Shown here: in pieces, positions 17,942 through 27,049 of the stretch
Position numbering within the stretch: the first letter of the stretch is position 1
Layout of the letters: every line of letters begins with the position of its first letter
DNA from: Bacteroidaceae bacterium
GTDB lineage: Bacteria > Bacteroidota > Bacteroidia > Bacteroidales > Bacteroidaceae
Length of the DNA stretch: 64,000 nt
NCBI GenBank assembly: GCA_900771425.1
Contig: CAAGNV010000051.1
Location: 1-64,000, forward strand
Direction of reading: 5' to 3'
The notes under the pieces: model-generated
Databases searched by the model: none
What the model saw: only the letters and a program-made list of their open reading frames with translations
Told to the model about the DNA's origin: nothing
Program-made: the position numbers and the translations under genes

Positions 17942-18732
17942 TGGTTATGAAGGTCGAAATACTACAGTCGTGTATGTTCAGTACTCCGGAGCAGATGCTG
18001 GAACGGTGTAAGAACCAATGCGACACTTTAGTCATAAACCAGGCTGATACGACAGACTTGGTGGAGTGGACGCCCACCGACCGGAACGGCGAACCATTCG
18101 CGTATAGGTTCATGACGACAACCGAACGAGGACTTTCGAGAAGCCGAAATATGGCAATCAACAATTCGTATGGTGATGTGTGTGTGCTTTGTGACGATGA
18201 CGAAATACTTGAGCCAGACATAAAAGAGAAGGTAGCATCGGCATTTGAGCAATATCCTGAAGCCGATGTCATTGCCTTTCAGGTGACGGGACTGCAACGA
18301 AAACCTGCTGACCACCCGTTCCGTGCCAACTATCTTCATGCCATGCGGTTTGCCAGCGTACAGTTGGCATTCAGGCTGAAGAGTATCCAGTCGACAGGCA
18401 TCAGATTTGACGAGAAGATGGGGTCGGGTACGGGCAATGGTTGCGGTGAAGAGAACAAGTTCATGTTCGACTGTCTGAAGTCGGGACTCCGTATGCAATA
18501 CGTGCCGGTACATATAGCAACGCTTATCCCATCGAGCGAATCCCACTGGTGGAATGGCTTCACGAAGGAGTTCTTCATCAATCGTGGATGGGCAACTCGC
18601 AGATACATGGGCTGGTTCCTTGCTACTGCATACGCAGCGTATTATGCATTTGTGAAAAGAAAGAAATACGACATGCCGGTGTTCAAGGCCTTTTCATATA
18701 TTCTGCAAGGCATATACGTGAAACCACAGTAG
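17941..18732 (+). CDS. Glycosyltransferase, family 2-like
   Basis: A 263-aa GT-A type glycosyltransferase. The canonical first strand is poorly conserved, but RGLSRSRNMAINNSYGDVCVLCDDDE contains the acceptor-side helix and DDD metal motif of family 2. GSGTGNGCGEENKFMFDCLKSG follows. It is the last gene of the plus arm, joined to its predecessor by TAATG. Its stop lies 13 bases from the stop of the convergent GH16 gene, so the two operons share almost no terminator space. Specificity unknown. Confidence 0.83.
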   Translation: MVMKVEILQSCMFSTPEQMLERCKNQCDTLVINQADTTDLVEWTPTDRNGEPFAYRFMTTTERGLSRSRNMAINNSYGDVCVLCDDDEILEPDIKEKVASAFEQYPEADVIAFQVTGLQRKPADHPFRANYLHAMRFASVQLAFRLKSIQSTGIRFDEKMGSGTGNGCGEENKFMFDCLKSGLRMQYVPVHIATLIPSSESHWWNGFTKEFFINRGWATRRYMGWFLATAYAAYYAFVKRKKYDMPVFKAFSYILQGIYVKPQ

Positions 18733-18745
18733 GGCGTCTTCACTC

Positions 18746-19570
18746 TCAATCGGTTAATTCATACATCTTAATCCAATCGATATCCATATATGCAGGCAAT
18801 TCTTTCGGATTGCATGACTTTACCCATGTCCCGCCGTAATGTACTGATATTAAGAGGAACGACTCAATGCCAAATGGATATTGGAAGTCCTTCTCTGCCT
18901 TTGATCTTGTCGAAGCCGCCTTGTCGTACCGCATCGTTTCCTTTCCGTTGACATAGTATATGATGGCTTCTGGCAATATCTCTACTGCATAAGTGTTATA
19001 TTTGCTTACGTCAATCGAAGTGGTTCCCTGATTCTTGAACTTCTTGTTTTCACTGTCTGAGGTAAAAGCAGTATGAGTGGTGTGATATACTTTTTCTTCA
19101 TGATTCACGTGCTCCATGATGTCAATCTCTGCCACTGGCTGGCTATATCCGTTGGGGCTCATCCATATGGCGCACCAGCAGCCTTGTGCCGTCTTCATCC
19201 TTGCCCTGACTTCTACCTTGCCGAACTTGATTGTCTTCTTGTTGCGTGTGGTTAATCCTGCTGTAAGTACTGTTGCCGTGTCTTTCGGTTCGATACGCTT
19301 GTTGCGTTTGCACCATAGGCGCAGGCGACCCTTCTTTATTTCGTATAGGCTGGCATTGCCGGTCATGTGCCGTGCCCACGATGCCTCGGTGCGCTCTGCC
19401 TTGTTCCATGCATTGCCGTTTATGGATTTGCCGTTGAAGTCCTCGACCCATACCTGTCGGAACGTATGTGCCGTTTTGTCGTCATTACCGCTTTTGTAAC
19501 TCAGCAGTACAACGACAATCAGTACTGATAGGCAGCCGAAGCCAATTTTCTTTTTGAGATTACTGTCCAT
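18746..19570 (-). CDS. GH16 family endo-glycanase
   Basis: A 274-aa glycoside hydrolase of family 16 (laminarinase/lichenase/kappa-carrageenase fold). The catalytic motif EIDIME gives nucleophile Glu148, Asp150 and acid/base Glu153, intact and in the beta-bulge form. A membrane segment at residues 8-24 suggests anchoring or an uncleaved signal. FGKVEVRARMKTAQGCWCAIWMSP and the C-terminal MDIDWIKMYEL fit the family. In a polysaccharide locus it probably trims or releases the polymer made here, implying beta-linked backbone sugars, rather than serving nutrition. Start at 19570 uses the TAATG junction with the upstream gene; a longer in-frame start at 19600 would overlap it. Confidence 0.9.
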   Translation of the reverse strand: MDSNLKKKIGFGCLSVLIVVVLLSYKSGNDDKTAHTFRQVWVEDFNGKSINGNAWNKAERTEASWARHMTGNASLYEIKKGRLRLWCKRNKRIEPKDTATVLTAGLTTRNKKTIKFGKVEVRARMKTAQGCWCAIWMSPNGYSQPVAEIDIMEHVNHEEKVYHTTHTAFTSDSENKKFKNQGTTSIDVSKYNTYAVEILPEAIIYYVNGKETMRYDKAASTRSKAEKDFQYPFGIESFLLISVHYGGTWVKSCNPKELPAYMDIDWIKMYELTD

Positions 19571-20478
19571 TATACGTTGAGGGATATCTTCTTTCCACAA
19601 TCGAGCAGGAAGTCTTCGGTATAGAAGTCCATCATGCCGCCGAGCGACGTGAAGGTCATCTCGCTGAAGTATATTTTGCCTGCAATGTTGTAAAGGTCAA
19701 CTCTGACTACAGGGAATCCTGCTGACAGTTGTTCGGCGATTTCCAGCATGTGCTCAAGGTTTTGCGGACGCGGAATGGCGTTGCCGCGGCGGTAGTGGGG
19801 ATTGAAAACGGAATATTCTGGATGCGCATTCCAGTCGGTATCGTATGTCATGACGTCGGTACCGTTCTTGTCGCGGTTGAGACAAGTCCAGATGCAGTCA
19901 GCCTTGCCGTTGAAGCACCATATCTTGTAGTCTATTAGTGATGACGAATGTTGTGCTGATTCTTCATCGTTCTCCAACAGCCGTTCGGCGATGAATCGGT
20001 GCGTAATCCTCATGTAGTGCTTTCCGCCTTCAAGTTCACCGTAATTCGTCTTTAACATGGTTCTCAGTGACTTGCGTATGGCTTTCTCGTCAATGGCTGA
20101 TGAGTCGTTGACGATGATGAAATCGCCTGAACCGTTTGTCGATTTCAGGATGTACTTGCCTTTGAGTTCTGCGAAGTCGGGTGCGTCGGCGTTGTCCCAC
20201 ACTCCGAGCAGGGGTACTAAGATGTCTTCCAATCCTTTTGACTTGACATATTCGCGTACTTGATATTTGTCGGCAAGTTCGGACCATTTGGCCGTATCGG
20301 TGCGTAGCGAGAGGTAAAGTATCTTTTCGTTGAGGTTCTGTGGGTTGTCGATGTCGAGTGGCTTATGAAACCGTGCATAATAGCGCATTCGTACCAATAA
20401 CTCAGGATTGGTACGACCGATGTATTTGACTATACCGTGCAGTGGTCGTTTTAGTTTTTTCTTGAAACTCTCTGTCAT
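19570..20478 (-). CDS. TupA-like ATP-grasp protein
   Basis: A 302-aa member of the TupA-like ATP-grasp family, homologous to the protein at 13839. Matching motifs are FHKPLDIDNPQNLNEKI, WSELADKYQVREYV, the nucleotide loop YILKSTNGSGDF, DYKIWCFNGKADCI, and the metal-site PVVRVDLYNIAGKIYFSEMTFTS. The family probably couples ATP to modification of a sugar or glycan. Middle gene of the three-gene minus arm: its start overlaps the preceding glycosyltransferase by 4 bases and its stop overlaps the GH16 start. Confidence 0.88.
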   Translation of the reverse strand: MTESFKKKLKRPLHGIVKYIGRTNPELLVRMRYYARFHKPLDIDNPQNLNEKILYLSLRTDTAKWSELADKYQVREYVKSKGLEDILVPLLGVWDNADAPDFAELKGKYILKSTNGSGDFIIVNDSSAIDEKAIRKSLRTMLKTNYGELEGGKHYMRITHRFIAERLLENDEESAQHSSSLIDYKIWCFNGKADCIWTCLNRDKNGTDVMTYDTDWNAHPEYSVFNPHYRRGNAIPRPQNLEHMLEIAEQLSAGFPVVRVDLYNIAGKIYFSEMTFTSLGGMMDFYTEDFLLDCGKKISLNV

Positions 20479-21296
20479 TGTTGTTCGTGCTTGAGCTTCT
20501 TCTTGAGGCTTGATGCCATGTCCTTGAACTTCATCTTGTTTGACAGCACTTTATAGGTGTATGTAGGCATGAATACCAAGAACAGATATATGTATGACGT
20601 TATTGGTGAGTAGCCGAATACCTGCTGATATACTTTTGCATTGTATTTCACCAACCGGAATTTGCTGCGCGATACCGAACCGGCAGTTATGCGGTAGTAT
20701 GCCAAGGGTTCGGTGATGGCATAGGCTACCTTGCAGTCCTTCATGATTGTGAGGAACAAGGCCCAGTCTTGACGGCGGCGGATTGTCGGCATGAAGTACT
20801 TGCCATGCTTGTGTGTGTCGTACAATGCGGTAAGGCAACCGATCTTGTTGTCGTGCTTCAGGTCTGTAAGTGTCAGGCGCTCAGGCGCGATGACTATACC
20901 TATTTCGTTGTTTTGCTCGTCGCATTCCCAATACGACGAAAACGTCAGGCAGCAGTCTTTTTCCTGTAAATACTTTATTTGTCGCTCCAACTTGTCGGCC
21001 ATCCAGCGGTCATCGCTGTCACAGAATGAAATGTATCGTCCTTTGGCTTCCTCGATGCATTTGTTGCGGCTGCAGCCCGGACCCTGATTGTCGGTAAAGA
21101 AAAAAGCCTTCACACGTGAATCCTTTTCTGCGTATTCCCGTATGATTTGCTGAGTCTTGCCGTCTGTCGAACAGTCGTCAGTGATAATCAGTTCTAAGTT
21201 TTTATATGTTTGGTTCAGTATGCTGTCGATACTCTCGGCCATGAATTTGCTGGAGTTGTATGTCGGCATGATTACTGAAACTAAATCCTGCTGCAT
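20475..21296 (-). CDS. Glycosyltransferase family 2
   Basis: A 273-aa family 2 glycosyltransferase. DLVSVIMPTYNSSKFMAESI opens the GT-A fold, ELIITDDCSTDGKTQQII follows, then GPGCSRNKCIEEAKGRYISFCDSDD with the DxD metal motif. A hydrophobic stretch near residues 230-250 (YIYLFLVFMPTYTYKVL) may associate it with the membrane. First gene of the minus arm, 25 nt after a clear promoter box at 21321-21328. With the two following genes it extends or remodels the polysaccharide made by the plus arm. Confidence 0.9.
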   Translation of the reverse strand: MQQDLVSVIMPTYNSSKFMAESIDSILNQTYKNLELIITDDCSTDGKTQQIIREYAEKDSRVKAFFFTDNQGPGCSRNKCIEEAKGRYISFCDSDDRWMADKLERQIKYLQEKDCCLTFSSYWECDEQNNEIGIVIAPERLTLTDLKHDNKIGCLTALYDTHKHGKYFMPTIRRRQDWALFLTIMKDCKVAYAITEPLAYYRITAGSVSRSKFRLVKYNAKVYQQVFGYSPITSYIYLFLVFMPTYTYKVLSNKMKFKDMASSLKKKLKHEQQ

Positions 21297-21320
21297 CGCT
21301 TTTTTTCTTTAAAAGTTCTG

Positions 21321-21328
21321 CAAAGATA
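21321..21328 (-). promoter_or_regulatory. Promoter of minus exopolysaccharide arm
   Basis: TATCTTTG on the minus strand, 25 nt from the glycosyltransferase ATG at 21296, with a TTTTGTG stretch at a suitable distance upstream. Confidence 0.75.
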
Positions 21329-21584
21329 CTACTTTTCGCCGATAACACAAAATTTTACGTGCTATTTTAGTGTTTGTTTGCTTGTTATTGTCAAAATATT
21401 TATCATTGCAAATGAAATTAATATTATTGAAAGTAAACATGAAAAGTAATGTCATGTGTGGAATCGCTTTCTTGCGCACAGTGTGGTGATGTGCGTTCGT
21501 GGGGATTTCGGCTTGTCGCAACGTGAGGAAATGCTGCATTGTGAGTGGGTTGTATGCTGATTGATGTTGGCTGAATTGGCTGGT

Positions 21585-21909
21585 TTCGACTTTTGGGACA
21601 ATTACCCGACTAAAAGGAAACTATATTACAAAAATCCTATTTTTGCCCTTCCCTTGTTTACCCCCAAAACGGGGAATTCAGCCAAAACCACAGACAGAAA
21701 ACGGCCTGTCATAAGTCTCTGATAATCATTACGCATAGGAGTACCCAAAAATGCAGCCATATCTTCGGCCTGTAAGATTTGGTTCTTCGGCCGATAAGAT
21801 TTGGTTCTTATGGCGATAAGATTTGGTTCTTCAGACGCGAAGATATGGCTGCGTTTTCTATAAGATGAAATCGGCAGTGGGCAAATATTACAAAAGTCCT
21901 ATTTTCGGC
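21585..21909 (+). repeat. Dispersed element, copy 1
   Basis: Full-length copy of a repeat found four times in the window. An outer segment starts at 21585 (TTCGACTTTTGGG). Direct repeats lie at 21623-21647 and 21885-21909 (ATATTACAAAAnTCCTATTT). Between them, perfect 15-bp inverted repeats GCAGCCATATCTTCG (21753-21767) and its complement (21838-21852) enclose three TAAGATTTGGTTCTT units at 21773, 21795 and 21817, an exact 22-bp period. The left spacer carries CTCTGATAATCA. No open frame is convincing. It lies in the 686-bp gap between the exopolysaccharide promoter and the stop of the lipocalin-like gene; nothing else is visible there. Confidence 0.92.
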
Positions 21910-21982
21910 AATGGCTGAAAATAGTAAAATTCATAGATGCCGTTCTATGTGCTGATTATTGTTATCCGTCACTTACGGCTTG

Positions 21983-22405
21983 TCAATACTTGCGGAAGGT
22001 CAGCGTGTTGGTGCTGTTCCTGAGTGTCATGCGGCTGTCGGTCAGTTCGTTGATGGCGAATCGTCCGTCGCTGCTGACTCCAAACCGTTGCAGGTCGGTG
22101 GCTGATGCTATCGAGTCGGTGTTGGCACGGTGAGCATAGATGTTGGTGAGTATCAGGCTGTCGCCCTTGTGACTGAATGTGGCAATGAATGGCCAGTCGT
22201 CGCTTGACTGGTCGGCGAACTGTATGAGTTGTAGTTTTACGGTGTAGAATATCTTTGATGTGTTGTCGGCCTTGACTTCGCCGGTAGCATTGTCTGTCCA
22301 GCGGGTGAGTTGCCAGTTGCCGTCGAGTTTGCCGTTCTCGTCCATCTTGTCGCAGGCGAGGAGGCAAAGGAGAATGAGTATTGGTATGATGCGGGAGAGT
22401 TTCAT
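21983..22405 (-). CDS. Lipocalin-like lipoprotein
   Basis: A 140-aa lipoprotein with lipobox LLACD (lipidated Cys about residue 18). The mature part begins with GNWQLTRW, the typical first strand of lipocalin-like domains (DUF4488/lipocalin_5 type), and continues as about eight beta strands, ending in SRMTLRNSTNTLTFRKY. A role in binding a small hydrophobic ligand is possible from the fold but not shown. It follows the Wzi-like gene after 58 bases that hold a 9-bp repeat array, so the two may be co-transcribed. Confidence 0.75.
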   Translation of the reverse strand: MKLSRIIPILILLCLLACDKMDENGKLDGNWQLTRWTDNATGEVKADNTSKIFYTVKLQLIQFADQSSDDWPFIATFSHKGDSLILTNIYAHRANTDSIASATDLQRFGVSSDGRFAINELTDSRMTLRNSTNTLTFRKY

Positions 22406-22408
22406 GAG

Positions 22409-22455
22409 ATAATGGGGCTAAAGGGTCTAATAGGTCTAATGGGACTAATGGGGGG
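22409..22455. repeat. 9-bp tandem array, family GGnCTAATG
   Basis: Degenerate 9-bp units (GGTCTAATA, GGTCTAATG, GGACTAATG) fill the gap between the Wzi-like stop and the start of the lipoprotein. Same family as 2622-2700 and 27050-27120. Confidence 0.8.
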
Positions 22456-22463
22456 CTGATGGG

Positions 22464-23966
22464 TTAGAAGAGTATGCCTGTCTTGCGGATGGTTAGGGCG
22501 AAGCCTGTGCTTTCGGGTATGAGGTCGCCGCGGTTGAGTCCGCATGCAGCGGTGGCTGACCATCCCTTGAGGTATGAAGGCTTGTATGTCAGTTCGGCAA
22601 GGAAATAGCTCTGGTCAACCGGGTTGATGCTTGGGAAGTCGTAAGTCCCGAGGGTACGCAGGTTGGTGTAGAGCAGTCGGTAGTGGAGGTCTGCTGTTGG
22701 GTCGCCGGCGAGTCCGACGTGTATGGCGCTGACTCGGCTGTACTGTGGGACGAGCATTCCGTTGTTGTATATCGGCGAGAGCAGCAGTGGGTTTCCTACG
22801 TTCTGCCCCCAGTGTTGCCATGCACCGTAAACGTGGTGGGAGTAATAGTTGTCCTTGCCGCTGATTTGAATCGGTACCAGGTCGTTCTCGTCGTGGTAGA
22901 GCCCGCCTGTCTGGTCTTTGGTGTAGAGGTATTCGGCCACGATGTTGCTGACAAAGGGGTTCTTCGGCAGGTTGGCTTCCAGTCCCCAGAGCATGTCTTT
23001 CCATCCGTACTGTACGAACATCTGGCTGTGGTCCTCGAAGAAGTGTTCGGCGTATGCTTTCACGTCCCATCCACGGCCTTGGTATCGGAGTTCCATGTAC
23101 CAGTTGCCCAATTGGTTGCCTGCCACGTTGCTGTAGTCGCCGTCGTTCACGTCGTTGCCGCCGGGGATGAATGCGTCCCAGAAATCGCCGAGACCGTTGC
23201 CGAGGTCAACGTCGTTGAGGCGTGACTTCTGGTCGTCGCGGTTTATCAGGTTATAACCACGTCCGCCGAACTGTGCCGCCATCTCAATGCCTAATGTTGC
23301 TGAAAGTGGGAACTTCTCTTCGTTGCCGATGCGCATGTAGCCTGCCTTGCTGTGGAACAGTGAGTTCTTTGTGTAGAGTTGGTCTGCGCGTACGAAGTCC
23401 TTCTGCCAGGTGTTGTCGGTATGAATGCCGTATGCCAGGTGTCCTTTCACTGATACCCAGTCGCCTGTGAAGTGCCAAGTCCACCAGTTAGGCAGTTCGA
23501 ACCTTATCTGTGGGATAGGACGATAGTTGACCGACATGGTCATGCCGCCCGAACTGAGTTCGGTGTTGAGCATAGCCTGCGGTATCTCTTTGGCTCCGAC
23601 GGTCATGCGGAAGTTCCGGAATTGTACGTCGCCGTAGAGTTGCTGCACTACAAATTTTGAGGTGAAGTGCACAGGTACAGCCAAATCCACGCCGTAGCCG
23701 TATCGCCAGTTAAGCAATGAGTCGTTGTCGGTCGATCGCTTGATGGAGGCTCTCAGGTAGCCTGAGTTGGGTTCGGTTGTCGATAGTCCGTAGCGGTTCG
23801 ATGAAAACCAAAATGGTGCGCAGTCGCCGTTGGCTGTGCTTCCGTTGAGTTCGACCGAATATTCGGTGTTGTCTGTCAGCCCTTCAATCTGAGCATAGGC
23901 AGCATGGCTTCCGAGCATTGTCGCCGCAAGAATGAATAAACGTGGTATCTGTCTTAAGTGAATCAT
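22464..23966 (-). CDS. Capsule assembly Wzi-like outer membrane protein
   Basis: A 500-aa outer-membrane beta-barrel of the Wzi capsule-assembly family, which in Enterobacteria helps anchor capsule to the cell surface. A signal peptide ends near AAYAQ. The first mature motif NGDCAPFWFSSNRYG and the following repeated aromatic strands match the family, and the protein ends with a barrel-closing strand ending in Phe. ATG at 23966 was chosen because the upstream start overlaps the promoter box TAACTTTG at 23985-23992. It lies a few kilobases from the exopolysaccharide locus and could hold that polymer at the surface, an inference from family and position only. Confidence 0.85.
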   Translation of the reverse strand: MIHLRQIPRLFILAATMLGSHAAYAQIEGLTDNTEYSVELNGSTANGDCAPFWFSSNRYGLSTTEPNSGYLRASIKRSTDNDSLLNWRYGYGVDLAVPVHFTSKFVVQQLYGDVQFRNFRMTVGAKEIPQAMLNTELSSGGMTMSVNYRPIPQIRFELPNWWTWHFTGDWVSVKGHLAYGIHTDNTWQKDFVRADQLYTKNSLFHSKAGYMRIGNEEKFPLSATLGIEMAAQFGGRGYNLINRDDQKSRLNDVDLGNGLGDFWDAFIPGGNDVNDGDYSNVAGNQLGNWYMELRYQGRGWDVKAYAEHFFEDHSQMFVQYGWKDMLWGLEANLPKNPFVSNIVAEYLYTKDQTGGLYHDENDLVPIQISGKDNYYSHHVYGAWQHWGQNVGNPLLLSPIYNNGMLVPQYSRVSAIHVGLAGDPTADLHYRLLYTNLRTLGTYDFPSINPVDQSYFLAELTYKPSYLKGWSATAACGLNRGDLIPESTGFALTIRKTGILF

Positions 23967-23984
23967 ATCTTTATATTTACGTTG

Positions 23985-23992
23985 CAAAGTTA
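23985..23992 (-). promoter_or_regulatory. Promoter box of Wzi-like gene
   Basis: TAACTTTG on the minus strand, 19 nt from the ATG at 23966. Confidence 0.7.
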
Positions 23993-24122
23993 ATATATTT
24001 GCTGAAAACGGACAAATAAATCATGAAAAATGCGTTGCAACTGCTCTGCCACTGCTCTGCATTTCGGCTATTGCCCAATCTGCGGAGTCTCTTTTGCTTT
24101 ATTACACATAAGTATGGAACGC

Positions 24123-26186
24123 CTAAAACGTGTACCTCAACTGTAGTTGAAAGTCCTCACGGTGACTGCGGTCAATCAGTTCCTGTGCCGTGCCGATGGT
24201 GTTGCGGTTGAAATATTTCGTGGCAGACAATTTGGCGTTGAGCGTGAGGCTGTTCAGGAGCCGTGGCATGACTGGTGTCGAAAGCAAGATTGAGGCTCGG
24301 ATGCCGTGGTAGGCGTACGATGCCATGCCCATTGTATATAGCAGTGACGGCTCGTAACCGTAGATGCGTGAGTCGTAGTCGTCGGTGTGGAAATAAATGA
24401 TGCTGAGGTCGATATGCCGTTTCGTTTCGGTTGATGGCTTCCAGCGTAGTTGTTCCGACAGACCGTAACCGACGGCATTGCCGTTGGCCGGCTTGAATGC
24501 CATGCTGAGCGAGGCGACCGACTTCAGCGTCAGATGCGGGTTGACCGTAAGTGTGTTTTGCAGTCGGACCTGTTGGTTCGTATAGTAGTAGAGTTCTTTC
24601 TTGTCTTCATTGACTTTCACGTCTTTCTGCTTCGACTTGATGCGGTAGCGCAGTTGCCAAGTGGATTGTTCGGAAGGCTGGTACTGCACCTGGCCGAGGA
24701 CGTCGAACCCTGACGAACTCTCTGACACCTGGTACTTAAGCCACGGAAAGTAGAACCAGTCGGCGTAAGCCGTGACTTGCACGTGTGGCACTGGCTCGCA
24801 CTTCACGGCAAGGCATACTCCGCTCTCGTTCTGGACACTGCTGTTCTCACCGAACGAACGTGCATGGAGCGATGTATAGTCTTTCGAGTAATAGCGTTGT
24901 GTTAGCGATATGTTTGTCGTCGAATTCATGCGGTACTGGGCAGCGTTGAGTGTGGCGATGCCACCGTAGGCGGTCGATGCAGTCTCGCCTTGTACCGAGA
25001 AGGTGGAACCCCCGTAACCGTATGCTATGCTGAAGTTGGTGAAGTCCGTACCCGAAGGATTGTAGCGACGGTAAATGGTTGACGGAGTGTCGCATACAGG
25101 CATGAGTGGAACTGACAGATGACTGTGAACGGCAGTCAGCGCCGTCGTCCATCGGCCGATGCTGATACTGGCATTGCCACCAAAAGTCGTCTCGCTCACG
25201 TTATGACGCTTGCTGCGCTCCAGCTGGGTGCGGTGAAGACCGTCGGTCTTGAGCGATGAGAGGTAGCCGACCGTATCGGTGCGGAAGGTGCCGTCGATGT
25301 CGTTGTACGAGAAAAAGGCATTGACCGTCAGTGCCCGAAGTGGTTTTACGGACAAGGCAATGCCACGGAAGTAGTTGGCCTCCATTGTCGATGAATGACG
25401 TGTGAAACCACGGTTGCTGCTGCCCGAACTCCCTAACATGGCCAGTTTGCCGAAACTGAGGTTGGAATTGATGACCAGTCCCTGTGCAAAGCCGACTCGG
25501 TAGTCACCTATTATTATATTACGCACAAGACCACGATTGTGCTTGTACTGCACGTATGCCGAGACATAATCGAGATGCTTCTCGCCGCCGTCTTTTTCAA
25601 CCTGGATGCCTGCATACAGTCGGTTCATCGATGTCAGACTGTAGCGCAGTGAGTAATCGGAGTTGTTGCCGAGGTAAATCTTGTTGGGTGACTTTGCAAG
25701 CACACTGTCGGGCTTCGAACGGTAACCGTCCTTGACATAGAATGGAATATCGGTGCGTGCAGTCAGTTCGTGCTCGGAAAAGCGCAGCAGGTTACGGAGC
25801 GTAGGGGATGACGTCGTGGAACTTACGGGCGCGACTGTGCAGAACAACTGTAGCCGCCGGCGAGTGGAAAAGTCGATGCTACGGATGAGCATCAGTTCGC
25901 CCAAGGACATAAAAAGACCGTTTCTCTCGCGATAAAACAAGATGTCCTTGACTTGATTATCAGAGAGAAACGGTAGTTGATGCAACTCGCTTTCAGTGGC
26001 GGTGTTCAGGTCGATGGGTTGATGGCGTAGTTCTTCCAACTCAAGAATTACAGCCTGTGCCGACTCTTCGTCTTCATCCATCTCGTCGAATATCTCAGCT
26101 ACAAAGTCGTTCCAATCGAGCGACGATTGAGCATTGATGCCGACGGCGCATAAGATGAAAATGAGTGTCAGCAGCGTGTACTTCAT
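24123..26186 (-). CDS. Helix-hairpin-helix plus outer-membrane barrel protein
   Basis: A 687-aa exported protein. Signal peptide (about residues 1-19, ending GINAQ), then an acidic helix, then one or two ComEA-type helix-hairpin-helix units (PIDLNTATESELHQLPFLSD and ELMLIRSIDFSTRRRL, residues about 56-115). About 550 residues with alternating aromatic/polar strands follow, ending in FQLQLRYTF, which reads as an outer-membrane beta-barrel. HhH domains usually bind DNA non-specifically, so a periplasmic DNA-binding plug on a barrel is one possibility. The family is common in Bacteroidota and, as far as I know, uncharacterised. Its start overlaps the CPBP protease stop by 4 bases. Confidence 0.8.
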   Translation of the reverse strand: MKYTLLTLIFILCAVGINAQSSLDWNDFVAEIFDEMDEDEESAQAVILELEELRHQPIDLNTATESELHQLPFLSDNQVKDILFYRERNGLFMSLGELMLIRSIDFSTRRRLQLFCTVAPVSSTTSSPTLRNLLRFSEHELTARTDIPFYVKDGYRSKPDSVLAKSPNKIYLGNNSDYSLRYSLTSMNRLYAGIQVEKDGGEKHLDYVSAYVQYKHNRGLVRNIIIGDYRVGFAQGLVINSNLSFGKLAMLGSSGSSNRGFTRHSSTMEANYFRGIALSVKPLRALTVNAFFSYNDIDGTFRTDTVGYLSSLKTDGLHRTQLERSKRHNVSETTFGGNASISIGRWTTALTAVHSHLSVPLMPVCDTPSTIYRRYNPSGTDFTNFSIAYGYGGSTFSVQGETASTAYGGIATLNAAQYRMNSTTNISLTQRYYSKDYTSLHARSFGENSSVQNESGVCLAVKCEPVPHVQVTAYADWFYFPWLKYQVSESSSGFDVLGQVQYQPSEQSTWQLRYRIKSKQKDVKVNEDKKELYYYTNQQVRLQNTLTVNPHLTLKSVASLSMAFKPANGNAVGYGLSEQLRWKPSTETKRHIDLSIIYFHTDDYDSRIYGYEPSLLYTMGMASYAYHGIRASILLSTPVMPRLLNSLTLNAKLSATKYFNRNTIGTAQELIDRSHREDFQLQLRYTF

Positions 26187-27007
26187 GCCTTCTTCCAGTA
26201 CCAGTAAAAGAACGAGACGGATAAAATCAGGCAGAGTCCCAATGTCATGTAGGTGTTGGTATGTCCGCCAAGCAAGCCTGAGAACGTGATGCTGTCGGCT
26301 TCGTCACCATATAAGTTCATCATCACAACTGCATACGAGTTGTTGATGGCGTGAACGGCGCAGCAAAGCCAAAGGCTCTCAGTCTTGCAATAGATGATGC
26401 CGAGTATGACACCAACCACCATGGCAAACGGAATTTGGACTGGATTACCGTGCACGGCACCGAATATAAATGCTGAAATAAGTATTGTCGCCCATGGACC
26501 TAAACCCTTTTCACGCAGTTTGTTCATCAGTGCACCGCGGAATGTAACCTCTTCGGCAATAGGTCCAACCAACCCAATGGCAATCATGCCTGGTATGGTG
26601 CTTGCCATTGCAATCATCTGTTCGCCCAAGAAGTCTGGGAAATCGAGCATCTCGTTGACGATGTCGGATGCTAGGATGCCTGCCAAGGATGCTAACAGAA
26701 TGGCAGGGACGAGTTTCCATTGAATCTTACCTGCACTGAACGCCTTCTTCAGGTTGACATACTTGATGATTGCAAATATTGTGATGGCTGCTATTGACGA
26801 CAGCAACAGAATCATACCTAAGTGCTGCATCATCGTAAATGGCAATTCTTCGAATATCTGCCTAGGGTCTAATCCTTTGAGTATAAGACTGACGGCGGAG
26901 ATTACTGAGTCTATCATGACAAATACGAGTTGAGGCACATTAAAGATTACGATGATGAGCAGGCAGATGCCGATGATGGACAGAATGTTTTTGCTTTTTG
27001 AGTTCAT
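26183..27007 (-). CDS. CPBP family intramembrane metalloprotease
   Basis: A 274-aa membrane protein of the CPBP/Abi family (Rce1-like glutamic protease fold) with about eight membrane segments. Motif 1 is EEVTFRG (residues 152-158), motif 2 includes His186 (FGAVHGN), and motif 3 is HAINNS (His219, Asn222); together these form the active site. Bacterial members are linked to bacteriocin self-immunity or to processing of membrane peptides, but the substrate here is unknown. It is translationally coupled to the downstream HhH-barrel gene (ATGA overlap), suggesting a shared envelope task. Confidence 0.88.
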   Translation of the reverse strand: MNSKSKNILSIIGICLLIIVIFNVPQLVFVMIDSVISAVSLILKGLDPRQIFEELPFTMMQHLGMILLLSSIAAITIFAIIKYVNLKKAFSAGKIQWKLVPAILLASLAGILASDIVNEMLDFPDFLGEQMIAMASTIPGMIAIGLVGPIAEEVTFRGALMNKLREKGLGPWATILISAFIFGAVHGNPVQIPFAMVVGVILGIIYCKTESLWLCCAVHAINNSYAVVMMNLYGDEADSITFSGLLGGHTNTYMTLGLCLILSVSFFYWYWKKA

Positions 27008-27049
27008 TGTGCTTAAGTTTTTTCGTTGTGGATGTTTGTAGTTTTTTTT

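Noticed and set aside
21309..21539. 76-aa reverse-strand frame upstream of the minus exopolysaccharide arm
   Set aside because: It spans the promoter at 21321-21328 and has no recognisable features.
21753..21852. CRISPR-like look of the three 22-bp units
   Set aside because: The units are joined by near-constant 7-bp segments, not unique spacers; there are only three, inverted repeats enclose them, and no cas genes are present.
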